DNA from: Cupriavidus plantarum
GTDB lineage: Bacteria; Pseudomonadota; Gammaproteobacteria; Burkholderiales; Burkholderiaceae
DNA length: 64,000 nt
Assembly (NCBI RefSeq): GCF_905397285.1
Contig: NZ_CAJPUX010000001.1
Location: 1,612,001-1,676,000 of the forward strand
Direction: 5' to 3'
This document shows positions 45,086 through 57,747 of the stretch, piece after piece (within the stretch, counting starts at the first letter, position 1; every line of letters starts with the position of its first letter). The notes under the pieces were generated by a model, which was not told where the DNA came from, made no database searches, and saw nothing but the letters and a program-made list of their open reading frames with translations. The translations under genes and the position numbers were made by a program.

Positions 45086-47551
45086 TCACGGCTGCCCGTC
45101 CTTTGGCCGCAGCACGAGCGTTTCGAATGCCTCCCCGCCGGGCGGCCGCGCGCGGCCTCCGATCACGATCGACTGCACCGCGGCCCACTTGTCGGTCCAG
45201 TCCCGATAGTGCGGCGACAGCGCATTGCCCGACTGTCCCGTCGAACTCATGAATCGCGACGCGGACAGGTCCGACAGATCGTAGATCGCACGCAGGCTCG
45301 CCGCATGCGTGCTCTCGAATGGCGCCTGCTCGTCGCGCAGGCTGTGGCGGCCCACGTCGATCGTGTACGTGTCGCCACCGGTCGGCACGCGGACATTGAA
45401 CAGGCTCGACAGATACGGCACCTTGCCGAACGGCTTGTGCTCGGCGCGCGCGGTATGCGCATGGCCCCAGTTCCATTTGGCGGTGTCGGCGCCGTAGCGC
45501 GCGTCGAGATCGGCGATCGCGCGCGTCCATGCGAGGCCGATCGTCGCGGCGCAGGTCTCGCGCTCGGCCGTCTGCGTACTGTCGCACCAGTACGCGCCGA
45601 GACCCGCTGGGTCGCGCAGCGCGTTCATCATCGGCTGCTGCACGTTGCGCTGCTCCCACAAGCGCTGGAATTGCGCCTCGCCGACCTTGTCCTGAAACAT
45701 CAGCCGCGACAGTTCGCGCAGCCATGCGGTCACCACCAGCGGCTCGCTGCGGCTGGCCAGCATGTTGCCATCCCACTTGCGCAGCGCGTCCAGCAACGCG
45801 CGCTCGCGCGCGGGCACGCGTGTGTCGCTGGCGACGGGCGCGGCGAGCAGCAGCGGTAAGGCCTCGCGCACGGCCAGCGACACCACGTCACGCTGGATCG
45901 CGGCAAAGCTGTCCATGGTATGACGCTGGGTGTCACCGAGCAGCGCGCGAATGCGGTCGTAGCGATACGGCACGGTCCACTCGCTCGTGAGGAAGTACGG
46001 ATAGTCCTTGCCTACGATCTTCTGGTTCGCCGTGACGATCATGCCCTCCGGCGGATTGAAACTGCGCGGCAGCGCGTCGAACGGCACGAAGCCCTGCCAG
46101 TCGTAGCGGGCATCCCATCCGGGCGCGGGCGCGAGCCCCATGAGGTCGTTGTCCGCGCGGCGCACCGGCACGCGCCCCGGCGCGATGAAGCCGATGTTGC
46201 CATCCACGTCGGCGTACACGATGTTCTGCTGGGGCGCATGGAAGTTATGCAGCGCCGCGACGAAGGTCTCCCAGTTCGTCGCGAGCCCCAGCTTGTAGCT
46301 TGCCTCGAAGGTGCGATCGTCCGGCCGCAATGCCGTCCACTGGAATGCCACGACATACTGCGCGCCAAGCGGTTTGGCGGCGGTCGCGAGCGGTGCGACC
46401 ACGTCGGATATCACGGGACCATGCCGCGTCGTCCGCACCGTCATCGTGACATCGGGCGCGTCCTTGACGTGGAGGATTTCCGTGCGCGTCTGGAAGGTGG
46501 CCCAGCCGTCGGGCGTCTGGTATTGGCCGGTCTCACCGGGACGCAGCCGCTCGATATACAGGTCCTGCACGTCGGGCGCGGTATTGGTGAAGCCCCACGC
46601 GATGCGCCGGTTGTGCCCGAGCACAACAATCGGCGCGCCCGGCAACGTGGCCCCCGTGACATCGAGGCCCGGCGCCTGCAGGCGCGCGAAGTACCACAGT
46701 GCGGGCGCCTGCAATCCAAGATGCGGATCGTTGGCCAGCAGCGGCTTGCCAGAGCGCGTATGCGCGCCGGACACGACCCAGTTGTTCGATCCCATGCCCT
46801 CGACATACCCCGCCGGCGCACGTTGCACGACCTGGGCCATCGCCGTCGCCATCGGCGCGAGCTGCCGATAGAGCGCGGCATAGTCCATCGTGCGCAGGGG
46901 CGCGTCGCCGGGGTACGGCGCGAGGATCTCGGCGATGCGCGCGGTAGACAGCTGCTGGGCGAGCCCCATCCGCAGCACCTCCTGCGTCCAGTTGCCGCCG
47001 AGGTCCCACGCCATCATGGTTTGCCAGCCAATGGTGTCGGCCGGCTCCCAATGCTCGGGCTGCGCGCGCAGGATGAGGAATTCAGGCGGCAGCGGGCCGC
47101 GCCGCGTATCGATATATGCGTTGACGCCGTCCGCATAGGCCTGAAGAATCGCGCGCGTCTCGGGCGATGCCTGCGCCACGATGGCCTCGGCATTGCGCCG
47201 CACGCCGAGCGTGCGCAGGAAGCGGTCGGTATCGAGGCCCTTCTCTCCGACGAGTTCGGCCACGCGTCCGGCGACGATGCGCTTGTTCATCTGCATCTGC
47301 CAGAGGCGATCCTGCGCATGCGCGAAGCCGAGCGCGTAGTAGGCATCCAGCGCGTTGCTTGCCTCGATGCGCGGCACCGCGTTGCGGTCCCGCACGATCA
47401 CCACGCGGTCGCGCAACCCCGCCAGCTGCAGCGTGCCGGCGGTATCGGGTTGCGACGCTTGCCGGTACCACGCATAGCCACCGATCGACGCGGTCACAGC
47501 AATCACCAGCAGCGACACGAGCCACCAGGTCAGCCGTTTGATCCAGCGCAT
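45086..47551 (-). CDS. penicillin acylase (S45) family Ntn-hydrolase
   Basis: 821 residues with an N-terminal helix (8-27) acting as signal or anchor, so it works in the periplasm. Alpha chain: RDRNAVPRIEASNALDAYYALGFAHAQDRLWQM. The autocatalytic junction is EGMGSNNW with the nucleophile Ser255 at the new beta-chain N-terminus. These enzymes hydrolyse amides such as N-acyl-homoserine lactones, N-acylated amino acids or beta-lactams. Sequence alone does not separate quorum-quenching acylases from penicillin acylases; Cupriavidus/Ralstonia relatives include AHL acylases, so that role is a fair inference. Confidence 0.9.
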   Translation of the reverse strand: MRWIKRLTWWLVSLLVIAVTASIGGYAWYRQASQPDTAGTLQLAGLRDRVVIVRDRNAVPRIEASNALDAYYALGFAHAQDRLWQMQMNKRIVAGRVAELVGEKGLDTDRFLRTLGVRRNAEAIVAQASPETRAILQAYADGVNAYIDTRRGPLPPEFLILRAQPEHWEPADTIGWQTMMAWDLGGNWTQEVLRMGLAQQLSTARIAEILAPYPGDAPLRTMDYAALYRQLAPMATAMAQVVQRAPAGYVEGMGSNNWVVSGAHTRSGKPLLANDPHLGLQAPALWYFARLQAPGLDVTGATLPGAPIVVLGHNRRIAWGFTNTAPDVQDLYIERLRPGETGQYQTPDGWATFQTRTEILHVKDAPDVTMTVRTTRHGPVISDVVAPLATAAKPLGAQYVVAFQWTALRPDDRTFEASYKLGLATNWETFVAALHNFHAPQQNIVYADVDGNIGFIAPGRVPVRRADNDLMGLAPAPGWDARYDWQGFVPFDALPRSFNPPEGMIVTANQKIVGKDYPYFLTSEWTVPYRYDRIRALLGDTQRHTMDSFAAIQRDVVSLAVREALPLLLAAPVASDTRVPARERALLDALRKWDGNMLASRSEPLVVTAWLRELSRLMFQDKVGEAQFQRLWEQRNVQQPMMNALRDPAGLGAYWCDSTQTAERETCAATIGLAWTRAIADLDARYGADTAKWNWGHAHTARAEHKPFGKVPYLSSLFNVRVPTGGDTYTIDVGRHSLRDEQAPFESTHAASLRAIYDLSDLSASRFMSSTGQSGNALSPHYRDWTDKWAAVQSIVIGGRARPPGGEAFETLVLRPKDGQP

Positions 47552-47643
47552 GGGATGTCCTTGTCGTGGAGGATGCCGGATTATCCATCAAATTCGTGGG
47601 CCATCCGCGCCACGGTCACGGGGAAGATGGCGAAGGCGCCTGT

Positions 47644-47669
47644 GGTGCCGCCTCGCGGCGCGCGGCACC
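47644..47669 (-). terminator. hairpin downstream of the aldehyde dehydrogenase gene
   Basis: GGTGCCGC (47644-47651) pairs perfectly with GCGGCACC (47662-47669). It starts 14 bases beyond the stop codon of the leftward dehydrogenase gene. No T-run is present, so it is a probable but not certain terminator. Confidence 0.4.
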
Positions 47670-47682
47670 ATGCGGCCGCTGG

Positions 47683-49110
47683 CTACTGCTGCCTGCGCTG
47701 CAAGGCCTTGTACTCGAGAAATTCCTCGATGCCGTACACACCGCCCTCGCGGCCGTTGCCGGACTGTTTGAAGCCGCCGAAGGGCGCGTTCATGTTGAAC
47801 GGACCGCCGTTGATATCGACCTGCCCCGTGCGCAGGCGACGCGCCACGCGCAGCGCGCGGTCCTCGTCGCCCGACCATACGCCGCCGCCGAGGCCATAGA
47901 TGCTGTCGTTGGCGATGCGCACCGCATCGTCCTCCGAGTCGTAGCAGATGATGGAGAGCACGGGCCCGAAGATCTCTTCCTGCGCCACCGTCGCCTTTGG
48001 ATCGACGTTCCCGAGCACGGTCGGGCGTACGTAGAAGCCGCGGTCGAGGCCATCGGGATTCTCCGGACCGCCCGCCACGAGTTCGGCGCCCTCGTCGATG
48101 CCGCGATGGATATAGCTGACCACGCGCTGCTTCTGTGCGGCGGACACCAGCGGCCCGAGCTTCGCCGAGTCCGTGAGCGGATCGCCCACCGTGAAGCCGG
48201 CCACGGCCTTGCGCGCGAGTTCACGCACCTCGTCGTACCGCGCGCGCGGTACGAGCATGCGCGTGTGCGCAGAGCAGGTCTGTCCCGAGTTCAGGAAACA
48301 CGCGTTGACGGTGCCCTTCACGGCTTGCGCAAAATCTGCATCGTCAAGGATCACCGAGGCGGACTTGCCGCCGAGCTCCAGCGCCACACGCTTGACCGAC
48401 TGCGCGGCAAGTTCCGATACGCGCTTGCCCGCGCGCGTCGATCCGGTAAACGACACCATGTCGACTTCGGGGTGGCTGGCCAGCACCTCGCCGACGACAG
48501 GTCCATATCCGGTCACGAGGTTGAACACGCCGGGCGGCAGCCCGGCAGCCTCGATGACCTCGGCCAGCACGAACGCATTGAGCGGCGCGACTTCCGACGG
48601 CTTGAGCACGACCGTGCAACCCGCGGCCAGCGCGGGCGCGACCTTCAGCGTGATCTGGTTGAGCGGAAAATTCCATGGCGTGATCGCGGCCACGACGCCC
48701 ACGGGTTCGCGCACGACCAGCGAATTGCCGACCTGCGACTCGAACTCGAACTGCTCGAGTAGCCTGGCGGCCTGGCCCCAGTTATAGACCGGCCCGCCCA
48801 CCTGGATCGCGCGCGCGAGCTTCAGCGGCATGCCGACCTCGCGCGCGATCAGCGTCGCGAGTTCCTCGGTACGGTCCTTCAGTCCTTCCGCGATCTTGCG
48901 CAGATACCCCACGCGGACGGCCACCGGCGTCGCGGCCCAGCCGTCAAAGGCGGCGCGCGCGGCGGCAATCGCATCCTCGGCATCGCGCGCATGGCCCTCG
49001 GGAATCGTGCCCATCACGGATTCGTCGCTCGACTGGATGACCTCGATCTGTCCGGAGGCGTGCGGTGCGACCCAATTGCCGTTGATGAAAAGCTTGTCTC
49101 GTTGCTGCAT
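47683..49110 (-). CDS. NAD(P)-dependent aldehyde dehydrogenase
   Basis: 475 residues from ATG 49110; a GTG two codons earlier is closer to the AAGGAG and equally possible. ALDH motifs are complete: [19 protein letters not shown], the NAD-binding FTGSTRAGK, Glu245 in LELGGKS and the nucleophile Cys279 in NSGQTCSAH. It oxidises an unidentified aldehyde to the acid in the cytosol. No linked alcohol dehydrogenase or regulator indicates the substrate. It is divergent from the unknown gene at 49302. Confidence 0.93.
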   Translation of the reverse strand: MQQRDKLFINGNWVAPHASGQIEVIQSSDESVMGTIPEGHARDAEDAIAAARAAFDGWAATPVAVRVGYLRKIAEGLKDRTEELATLIAREVGMPLKLARAIQVGGPVYNWGQAARLLEQFEFESQVGNSLVVREPVGVVAAITPWNFPLNQITLKVAPALAAGCTVVLKPSEVAPLNAFVLAEVIEAAGLPPGVFNLVTGYGPVVGEVLASHPEVDMVSFTGSTRAGKRVSELAAQSVKRVALELGGKSASVILDDADFAQAVKGTVNACFLNSGQTCSAHTRMLVPRARYDEVRELARKAVAGFTVGDPLTDSAKLGPLVSAAQKQRVVSYIHRGIDEGAELVAGGPENPDGLDRGFYVRPTVLGNVDPKATVAQEEIFGPVLSIICYDSEDDAVRIANDSIYGLGGGVWSGDEDRALRVARRLRTGQVDINGGPFNMNAPFGGFKQSGNGREGGVYGIEEFLEYKALQRRQQ

Positions 49111-49301
49111 GGCCACAGTTCTCCTTGGAGGTGAATTGGCGTTGCAATGGTTTTATCGCGCAGCGTGTGTCAGTTTGCGGCGTAAGCGCCATTGTAGGCC
49201 CGTTTGAGACATCCCACTTTCGAGGGGGTGGGCAAACCGGGAGGGCCGGGCCCGCGCGGGCGATGCGATCATGCGGGAACAAAAATACAAAGGAGCGGGA
49301 C

Positions 49302-49850
49302 ATGGTCAACCCGGTGTATCACAAGACGGAAGCGGGACAGGAAGAGATTCGCACGCGCGCGCGCAAACTCGATCACAAGCTGCGCGCGCTGCTGCTGATC
49401 GTGAACGGGGAACGGAGCGAGTCGGCGGTGCTCGAGCAGGTAGCGGGGATGGGCCTGGGGCAGGAGGCGCTCGACACCCTGCTTGCGCTGGGACTCATCG
49501 CGCCAGCCGGGGACACCGCGTCCCTGCGGGATGCCGCGCCGGACGCGCCCGCCGTGCCTGCCATCGCACAGGATTCGACGGCGGCCTCACGCGCCGACGT
49601 AGCCGGCGGCGATGGGTATCGGGAGGTGTATCGCTTCTACACCGACGTCATCGGCCAGCATCTTGGCCTTCGGGGCTATGTGCTGCAGGTGAAGGTCGAG
49701 AAGGCCGCGACGCTGGTCGAGCTTGCCGCGCTTCGCGATATGCTTGGCGCGGCGTTGCACAAGGCCAAGGGCGAAATCACCGCGCACGTGATCATCGCCG
49801 AACTCGACGCGCTGCTGGCGCAACGCGGCGTGCTGGCGGTCGTGCGTTAG
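49302..49850 (+). CDS. conserved hypothetical protein, winged-helix-like N-terminus
   Basis: 182 residues from ATG 49302, with AAAGGAG. VYHKTEAGQEEIRTRARKL followed by LRALLLIVNGERSES and a helical GLGQEALDTLLALGLIAP stretch (about 1-68) resembles a winged-helix layout seen in a Burkholderiales-restricted hypothetical family. A Pro/Ala linker and an alpha-rich C-terminal half (GYREVYRFYTDVIGQHLGLRGYVLQ onward) follow in two separate blocks. No signal or membrane helix, so cytosolic. A DNA-binding or c-di-GMP-type output role is not shown by any clear motif; function unknown. Confidence 0.72.
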   Translation: MVNPVYHKTEAGQEEIRTRARKLDHKLRALLLIVNGERSESAVLEQVAGMGLGQEALDTLLALGLIAPAGDTASLRDAAPDAPAVPAIAQDSTAASRADVAGGDGYREVYRFYTDVIGQHLGLRGYVLQVKVEKAATLVELAALRDMLGAALHKAKGEITAHVIIAELDALLAQRGVLAVVR

Positions 49851-49967
49851 ATCCGCACGATCCGCTCCGCTCGTTGGACCCTTCTCCCAAAATTGGAGGC
49901 GTTGCGATAGCCCGCGGCGCGCGGCAAGCGTACGGTGTGGCATCTCCCTGCCACTCGCCAGCCGCCC

Positions 49968-51296
49968 ATGCCGCGTACCCGCCTGCCTGTCTCGCACCGT
50001 GTTCTTCCGGTACTGTTCGCGCTGGCGGCCGGCCACGCGCTGGCGCATGACACCTCGAACGGTGCCGTAAGCGCGATGCCTTGCGCGGCGGGCCAACTCG
50101 CGGCGTCGCTCCTCTTTCTCGACGCGCCGTGCGCCGCGCCCGTTGTCACGTCCGCCGAGCGGCCGGACATGGCAGACGCCTGCACGGCGGCGAACCCCAG
50201 CGCGCCCGATCGCCTGGCGCGTGGCGTCGATCAGCCACTGACGCACTGCGCGCGGCGTCTCGCGTGGATACTCGCGCTCTATGGGCAGATCACCCGGCAC
50301 AACTGGACCGCGCCAGGTTACACGTGGCTCGCGCGGAGGTTCGACCAGCTGGTGCAACGCGCCCGCGCCAACGACCTGCTTTACGAGGACCTTGCGCCCG
50401 AATTGCAACAGGCCTTCATCGACGCGGTCCATGGCGCGCTGCATCCGGACGACGGGCCGGTTCCCTACGTGACCATCACGCCCGCAAGCGATCCGCGCAT
50501 GCGGCAACCCATCTCCGCCGTTGGCGCGCTCGGCCTCGAGAGCGCCGCCGACCGGTATATCCCTTCCGTTGCTTCGCACACCGACGCGCTATTCTCGTAC
50601 GGCCCACCACCGGTTGTTCGCATGGACGTGGATAGTCCCGCATCGATCGGTGTCTACGGGTGGGATCTTCGCCCGAGCTGGCCCGCGCCGGGTCCTCTGC
50701 TGCACTGGCGCGTCGGCGACGATGGGCCGGGCTGGCAACCCGACGCTGCGGCGGTGTTCACGTACCAGATCCTCGACACCAGTACCGCGGAACTCGTCAA
50801 TGTGCCAGGCGGCGGACACGCGGGGCTCGGTCAAATCGTGGAAGTTCTCGACGGCTGGCGGCTCGCACCGTTCCAGCCCTATCGGGACGCAGCGTTGCCG
50901 GAAGGCATCCGTGCGCTGGCGGCCACCGCACGGGATGCCATCGCTCACGTGCGAGAGGCAGCCCGCACGCCATCGGCATTGGGACCGGAGCGACATGCCT
51001 TCGTGATCGTCCGTACCGGCAATCTGGTACAGGCCGTGCTGTATGGTTCGATTGGCAGGTTTGCACCCGGCGTCGCCGAGATCCATTCAATGGCTGTCCC
51101 CGCCCGCAACATGTTCCCGCGGCTGCCGCTAATGCCCGCCGAGTATCGGCGCGAAACCGCACGCGGGGCCGCCGCGCATGCCATCTATCGATTCGTTCGG
51201 CATGCGCAGGGCCATGGCGCGACGATGCTGCTCTATATCGGGCAGGACAGGCGCGAAGGATCTGCCGCTACGCCCGCGCCACACGACGCGCTATGA
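49968..51296 (+). CDS. predicted secreted protein, unknown function
   Basis: 442 residues from ATG 49968. The start MPRTRLPVSHRVLPVLFALA has a Sec signal with cleavage near GHALA-HD (about residue 27). Several Cys residues in the first 90 mature positions suggest disulfides. The body mixes alpha and beta segments (HNWTAPGYTWLARRFDQL, PVPYVTITPASDPRM, EIHSMAVPARNMFP) without a catalytic motif that I recognise. Codon use and length argue for a real gene, and both neighbours point away or converge. The convergent YbiT-like gene ends 13 bases after its stop. Confidence 0.62.
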   Translation: MPRTRLPVSHRVLPVLFALAAGHALAHDTSNGAVSAMPCAAGQLAASLLFLDAPCAAPVVTSAERPDMADACTAANPSAPDRLARGVDQPLTHCARRLAWILALYGQITRHNWTAPGYTWLARRFDQLVQRARANDLLYEDLAPELQQAFIDAVHGALHPDDGPVPYVTITPASDPRMRQPISAVGALGLESAADRYIPSVASHTDALFSYGPPPVVRMDVDSPASIGVYGWDLRPSWPAPGPLLHWRVGDDGPGWQPDAAAVFTYQILDTSTAELVNVPGGGHAGLGQIVEVLDGWRLAPFQPYRDAALPEGIRALAATARDAIAHVREAARTPSALGPERHAFVIVRTGNLVQAVLYGSIGRFAPGVAEIHSMAVPARNMFPRLPLMPAEYRRETARGAAAHAIYRFVRHAQGHGATMLLYIGQDRREGSAATPAPHDAL

Positions 51297-51309
51297 CGCA
51301 CGGCCGTCG

Positions 51310-52920
51310 TCAGCCGTCGATGCCCTGCGACTGCAGGTATTCGTCGTACGTGCCGAGGTAGTCGGTCAGCGTGCCATCGGTGCGGACTTCGATCACGCGG
51401 GTGGCCAGGCCGCTGACGAACTCGCGATCGTGCGAGACGAAGATCAGCGTACCGGGGTACTTGTCCAGCGCGATCTGCAGCGACTCGATCGACTCCATGT
51501 CCATGTGGTTGGTCGGCTCGTCGAGCGCCATCACGTTATGGCGGCCGAGCATCAGCTTGCCCCAGATCATGCGGCCCTTCTCGCCGCCGGACAGCACCTT
51601 GACGGACTTCTTGATATCGTCGGCCGAGAACAGCAGGCGGCCCAGCGTACCGCGCAGCGACTGGTCGTCGTCGCCAGCCTGCGTCCACTGGCTCATCCAG
51701 TCCATCAGGTCACGGTCGTCCGGGAATTCTTCGTACGTGTCCTGCGGCATGTAGCCGACGTTGGCGTTCTCCGCCCACTTGACCGTGCCGCGTTCCGCGG
51801 GAACGCCGCCCTTCACCGCGCCGTTCAGCAGGGTACGGAGCAGCGTGGTCTTGCCCGCGCCATTCTCGCCGATGATCGCCACGCGCTCGCCGGCCTGGAT
51901 GGCCATCGACAGGTTGTTCAGGATCTTGCGGTCATACGACTTGGTCACGCCCTCGACTTCCACGGCGAGGTTGTGCAGCTTCTTCTCGAACTCGAAGCGG
52001 ATGAACGGGTTCTGGCGCGAGGACGGCTTGATATCCTCGACCTTGATCTTGTCGATCTGCTTGAGACGCGAGGTCGCCTGGCGCGCCTTCGACTTGTTGG
52101 CCGAGAAGCGGCGCACGAAATCCTGCAGTTCCGTGATGCGGTCCTTGGCGCGCGCGTTGGCCGCCACCTGACGCTCACGCGCCTGCATGGAGGCTTCCAT
52201 GTAGTCGTCGTAGTTGCCCGGGTAGACCTTCAGCGTGCCGTAGTCCATGTCCGCCATGTGCGTGCACACGGAGTTCAGGAAGTGTCGATCGTGGGAGATG
52301 ATGATCATCGTCGAGTTGCGCTCGTTGAGCACGTCCTCGAGCCAGCGGATCGTGTTGATGTCCAGGTTGTTGGTCGGTTCGTCGAGCAGCAGCACGTCCG
52401 GGTTCGAGAACAGTGCCTGCGCCAGCAGCACGCGCAGCTTCCAGCCCGGCGCGATCTCGCTCATCGGGCCCTGGTGCTGGTCCGTCGGAATGCCCACACC
52501 CAGCAGCAGTTCGCCGGCGCGCGCTTCGGCCGTATAGCCGTCGTACTCGGCGTACTTGGCCTCGAGGTCCGCGGCCTTCATGTAGTCGTCGTCGGTCGCT
52601 TCCGGGTTCGCGTAGATCGCGTCGCGCTCCTGCGCCGCCGCCCACATCTCGGTGTGGCCCATCATCACGACGTCGAGCACGCGCATGTCCTCATACGCGA
52701 ACTGGTCCTGGCGCAGCTTGCCCAGGCGTACGCCGGGCTCGAGCATGACGGTACCCGCCGACGGCTCGAGGTCGCCGCCAAGGATCTTCATGAACGTGGA
52801 CTTGCCACAGCCGTTCGCGCCGATCAGGCCGTAGCGGTTGCCTTCGCCGAACTTGACCGAGATATTCTCGAACAATGGCTTGGGGCCAAACTGCATGGTG
52901 ATGTTTGCGGTAGAAAGCAC
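51310..52920 (-). CDS. YbiT-like ABC-F ATPase
   Basis: 536 residues, near-identical in layout to E. coli YbiT (530). Two ABC domains: Walker [10 protein letters not shown] (about 34-42) with DEPTNNLD, and GENGAGKTT with DEPTNHMD, joined by the charged linker [19 protein letters not shown] that in ABC-F proteins inserts into the ribosomal E/P site. The first signature is degenerate ([10 protein letters not shown]), which is normal for YbiT; the second is LSGGEKGR. No membrane domain. It probably acts on stalled or initiating ribosomes. Single-gene unit; the 183 bases upstream are unremarkable. Confidence 0.93.
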   Translation of the reverse strand: MLSTANITMQFGPKPLFENISVKFGEGNRYGLIGANGCGKSTFMKILGGDLEPSAGTVMLEPGVRLGKLRQDQFAYEDMRVLDVVMMGHTEMWAAAQERDAIYANPEATDDDYMKAADLEAKYAEYDGYTAEARAGELLLGVGIPTDQHQGPMSEIAPGWKLRVLLAQALFSNPDVLLLDEPTNNLDINTIRWLEDVLNERNSTMIIISHDRHFLNSVCTHMADMDYGTLKVYPGNYDDYMEASMQARERQVAANARAKDRITELQDFVRRFSANKSKARQATSRLKQIDKIKVEDIKPSSRQNPFIRFEFEKKLHNLAVEVEGVTKSYDRKILNNLSMAIQAGERVAIIGENGAGKTTLLRTLLNGAVKGGVPAERGTVKWAENANVGYMPQDTYEEFPDDRDLMDWMSQWTQAGDDDQSLRGTLGRLLFSADDIKKSVKVLSGGEKGRMIWGKLMLGRHNVMALDEPTNHMDMESIESLQIALDKYPGTLIFVSHDREFVSGLATRVIEVRTDGTLTDYLGTYDEYLQSQGIDG

Positions 52921-53103
52921 GTCAGGAACCTTGTGTGGATGTGGTACGGCAGGGCGCGGCAGCGCCAGCCCCCCCGGCCATCAGCGGCGGTGCGCCCGAG
53001 AATGGGCGCCGGGGCGAAGAGAAACGAGGATTTTACCACCAACCCGCCTTCGCTTCCCCATCGGTTCCCCAACCGGAAGGCGCGGCGGGCGGGCCGGTGG
53101 CCG

Positions 53104-54035
53104 CTAGAGGACCGGATACCCGGACAATGCCAGCGTGAAGCCGCCGGCACGCGCGGTCAGGCGCGCCGGAGTCCCCACCGGCAGCGTCAGCTTGCGGGCG
53201 CAATGGCCGAACGGCAGGCCAGTGACCAGCGGAATCGGCAGCCGGTCCTGCATGTACGCGAAGACCGTGTCCATGTCGTAGCCGTTGTCGTAGTCCGTGG
53301 TGCGATAGTTGGAGAAATCGCCCAGCACGATCGCGCGCTGCGAGGCGAGCACGCCCGCCTGCTCCAGTTGCAGCAGCAGGCGCTCGACGCGGTATGGAGG
53401 CTCGTTGACGTCCTCGAGGAACAGGATGCCGCCCTCCACGCGCGGCAGGTGCCGCGTGCCGAGCAGCGTGCCGATCATCGCGAGGTTGCCGCCCCAGAGC
53501 GTGCCCTCGATCGTGCCCGTGAATGGACGCCCTGCCGGCTGCGGCGCGGCCACGTCGATGCGGTATGCCGGATCGCGCAGCACGCCTTCGAAATGCGTCC
53601 ACATGAACGGATCGACGGTCTCCGCACCGAAGTCGGCCAGCAGCATCGGCCCCGCGAAGCTGATGCCGCCCGTTGCCGCGAGATACGCCAGATGGAAGGC
53701 GGTGAAGTCGCTATGACCGACGATGATGGGCTGCGTCGCGCTCGCCTGCGCGGCGATCCGCGCAAAGTCGATGCGATCGAGGAGCCGGGCCATGCCGTAG
53801 CCACCGCGCACCGCCAGCGCGAGTTCGTGCTGGCCGCCCGTGCCGGCGTCCTTGCCGATCGCATGCAGGTCCGCGAGCCGCTCGTCGTCGGTGCCCGCAA
53901 AGCGATGGTGCCGGCGGGCCAGCACCTCGGGGTTCGTCACGCGATACCCATGCCGCGCCAGCCACGCCAGTCCGCGCGCGGCGGTGGCGTCGTCGTGCGG
54001 ATAGCCGGACGGGGCGATGAGGCGTACGGCGGTAT

Positions 54036-54048
<13 letters not shown>
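53104..54048 (-). CDS. LD-carboxypeptidase (S66 family)
   Basis: 314 residues from ATG 54048; an ATG at 54072 inside the tadA end is an alternative. Nucleophile Ser113 in IIVGHSDFTAFH, the GTLWGGNL and LFLEDVNEPPYRVER segments with the catalytic Glu, and a C-terminal His in LPFGHC match S66 enzymes such as LdcA. It trims the terminal D-Ala of cytosolic murein tetrapeptide for recycling. The start lies in a perfect 14-bp tandem duplication that also contains the tadA stop, so translation of the two genes is intimately linked. Confidence 0.88.
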
Positions 54049-55762
<1,714 letters not shown>

Positions 55763-56686
55763 TCAGGGTTTCCGCTTGATCGCGCCCGCCCCGCCCTGAC
55801 CACTGCCCAGATGGCGCGACAGGAAGTCCAGGAACACCGAGATGCGCGCCGACAACTGGGTATTCAGATAGTAGACCGCGTGGATCGACTGCCGGACCTC
55901 GATATGCTCGCGCATCAGTACCTGCACGAGGTCGCCCGCGCGGCGGTCGGTCTCGGTCATGAAGTCCGACAGGCAGGCGATGCCCTGCCCGGCCAGCGCC
56001 AGATGCCGGACGGTCTCTCCGCTCGACGCGCAGATTTGCGGTGTAATCGGCACCCCGTCGTCGTTGCCGCCCCGCAGAGGCCAGCGGTTCAGATGCTCGG
56101 GCTGGTTGAAGCCGATCAGCGTGTGGTTCGCCAGGTCGGCCACCGCCTTGGGGCGGCCATGCTGCTTCAGGTAGGCCGGACTCGCAAGCACGCGGATCTG
56201 GCTCGTGCCGAGCGGGCGCGCATGGAGCGTGGAGTCCCGCAGCACGCCGATGCGGATGGCCACGTCGGTGCGTTGCTCGAGCAGGTCGATGATCTGGTCG
56301 TTGGTGTTCAGTTCGAGTTCGATATCGGGATAGCAGGCGCGGAACGCGCCGACGAGGGGCACGATCACGTGAATCATGAACGGCGACGCGGCGTTGACGC
56401 GCAGGCGGCCGGCGGGCTGCTGGCGGCGCATGGCCATCTGTTCCTCGGCCAATTCCGTGGCGGCGAGGATCTCGCGCGCGTGGGCCAGCATGGCCTGCCC
56501 CTCTTCCGTCAACTCCAGCCGCCGGGTCGTCCGGCGCAGCAGCGTGGTCTCGAGCTTTTCTTCGAGCCGCGACAGCGCGCGGCTGATGCCGGAGACCGTC
56601 TGGTCGAGCGAGTCCGCGGCGGCGGTGATCGAGCCACGGTCGACCACGGTCACGAAGGCGGCGAGTTCTTCGAGGGTGAGTTTCAT
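55763..56686 (-). CDS. LysR-type regulator, YafC-like
   Basis: 307 residues. MKLTLEELAAFVTVVDRGSITAAADSLDQTVSGIS is the LysR helix-turn-helix, and a full effector domain follows. It is divergent from dkgB, the same pairing as yafC-dkgB in E. coli, and its sequence is consistent with that family. The intergenic AT-rich stretch has ATTCGAAT (56728-56735) as a small dyad. The effector is unknown; regulation of dkgB is inferred. Confidence 0.88.
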   Translation of the reverse strand: MKLTLEELAAFVTVVDRGSITAAADSLDQTVSGISRALSRLEEKLETTLLRRTTRRLELTEEGQAMLAHAREILAATELAEEQMAMRRQQPAGRLRVNAASPFMIHVIVPLVGAFRACYPDIELELNTNDQIIDLLEQRTDVAIRIGVLRDSTLHARPLGTSQIRVLASPAYLKQHGRPKAVADLANHTLIGFNQPEHLNRWPLRGGNDDGVPITPQICASSGETVRHLALAGQGIACLSDFMTETDRRAGDLVQVLMREHIEVRQSIHAVYYLNTQLSARISVFLDFLSRHLGSGQGGAGAIKRKP

Positions 56687-56808
56687 GCGGTAAGCGGGGT
56701 GATTCTTGAGTATTAGTCAACTATCTTATTCGAATCAGATGCTTTTTCCGCATGGCGTTTGCGACCAAAGTGTGCGGCATCGTCAAACGTCATCCTTTGG
56801 AGCTCTCC

Positions 56809-57612
56809 ATGCGTATGCCTCAATTCGGTCTCGGCACGTTCCGCCTCAAGGACCAGCAGGTCATCGATTCGGTCCTGACGGGCCTCGACGTCGGCTATCG
56901 CCACATCGACACCGCGCAGATCTACGGCAATGAAGCCGAGGTCGGCAAGGCCATCGCGGAGAGCGGCGTGCCGCGCGACGCGATCTATGTGACCACCAAG
57001 ATCTGGACCGACAACCTTGGCCGCGATGCGTTGCGCCCGAGCCTCGAGGCCAGCCTCGAGAAGCTGCGGACCGACAAGGTCGACCTGCTGTTGATCCACT
57101 GGCCTTCACCGAAGCAGGCGGTGCCGCTGCCCGAGTACATGGAAGCGCTGGCGGCTGTGCGCGAGGCCGGCCTGACGCGCGAGATCGGCGTGTCGAACTT
57201 TCCGATCGCGCTGCTGAAGCAGGCCATCGACGTCGTCGGCAAGGACGCCATTGCCACCAATCAGGTGGAAGTGCATCCGTTCCTGCAGAACCGCAAGCTT
57301 GCCGCGTTCATGCGCGAGCAAGGGCTCCATCTGACCGCCTATATGCCGCTGGCGTACGGCAAGGTCATGGATGACATCGTGCTCAAGCGCATTGCCGCAG
57401 ACCATCAGGCTACGCCCGCGCAGGTGTCGCTGGCCTGGCTGATGCAGCAGGGTTATGCGGTGATTCCGTCTTCGACCCGGCGCGCGAACCTCGAGGCCAA
57501 TCTCGCGGCGGCGCGGCTGACGTTGTCCGCGGCGGAGATGGACGCGATTGCCACGCTCGATCGTGGCGAGCGGCTGGCCAATCCGGAAAGTCTGAACCCG
57601 GGGTGGGATTGA
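56809..57612 (+). CDS. dkgB: aldo/keto reductase, 2,5-diketo-D-gluconate/methylglyoxal reductase type
   Basis: 267 residues from ATG 56809 with GGAG upstream, the exact length of E. coli DkgB and very similar along its length. Catalytic tetrad Asp34, Tyr39, Lys64 and His97; LIHWPSP, EIGVSNF and [14 protein letters not shown] are AKR5 hallmarks. It reduces aldehydes such as methylglyoxal or 2,5-diketogluconate with NADPH. The upstream open frame to 56752 has no Shine-Dalgarno. Divergent LysR (YafC-like) is its likely regulator. Confidence 0.93.
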   Translation: MRMPQFGLGTFRLKDQQVIDSVLTGLDVGYRHIDTAQIYGNEAEVGKAIAESGVPRDAIYVTTKIWTDNLGRDALRPSLEASLEKLRTDKVDLLLIHWPSPKQAVPLPEYMEALAAVREAGLTREIGVSNFPIALLKQAIDVVGKDAIATNQVEVHPFLQNRKLAAFMREQGLHLTAYMPLAYGKVMDDIVLKRIAADHQATPAQVSLAWLMQQGYAVIPSSTRRANLEANLAAARLTLSAAEMDAIATLDRGERLANPESLNPGWD

Positions 57613-57747
57613 TCGGGAAAGGATCGTAGTCACGCGTGTCGTCGCAATCGTCGTCGAGCGTAGCGCGGCAGTCGTGAAAGCAAGCATTCTGGACATGGCA
57701 TGCCTTTCATGCAGACGAGGCGTCTTCGATGTCAGCCCACTCATCTT

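Noticed and set aside
51310..52920. Loss of the first ABC signature motif in the ABC-F protein as a novelty
   Set aside because: E. coli YbiT has the same degenerate sequence in its first domain, so it is a family trait.
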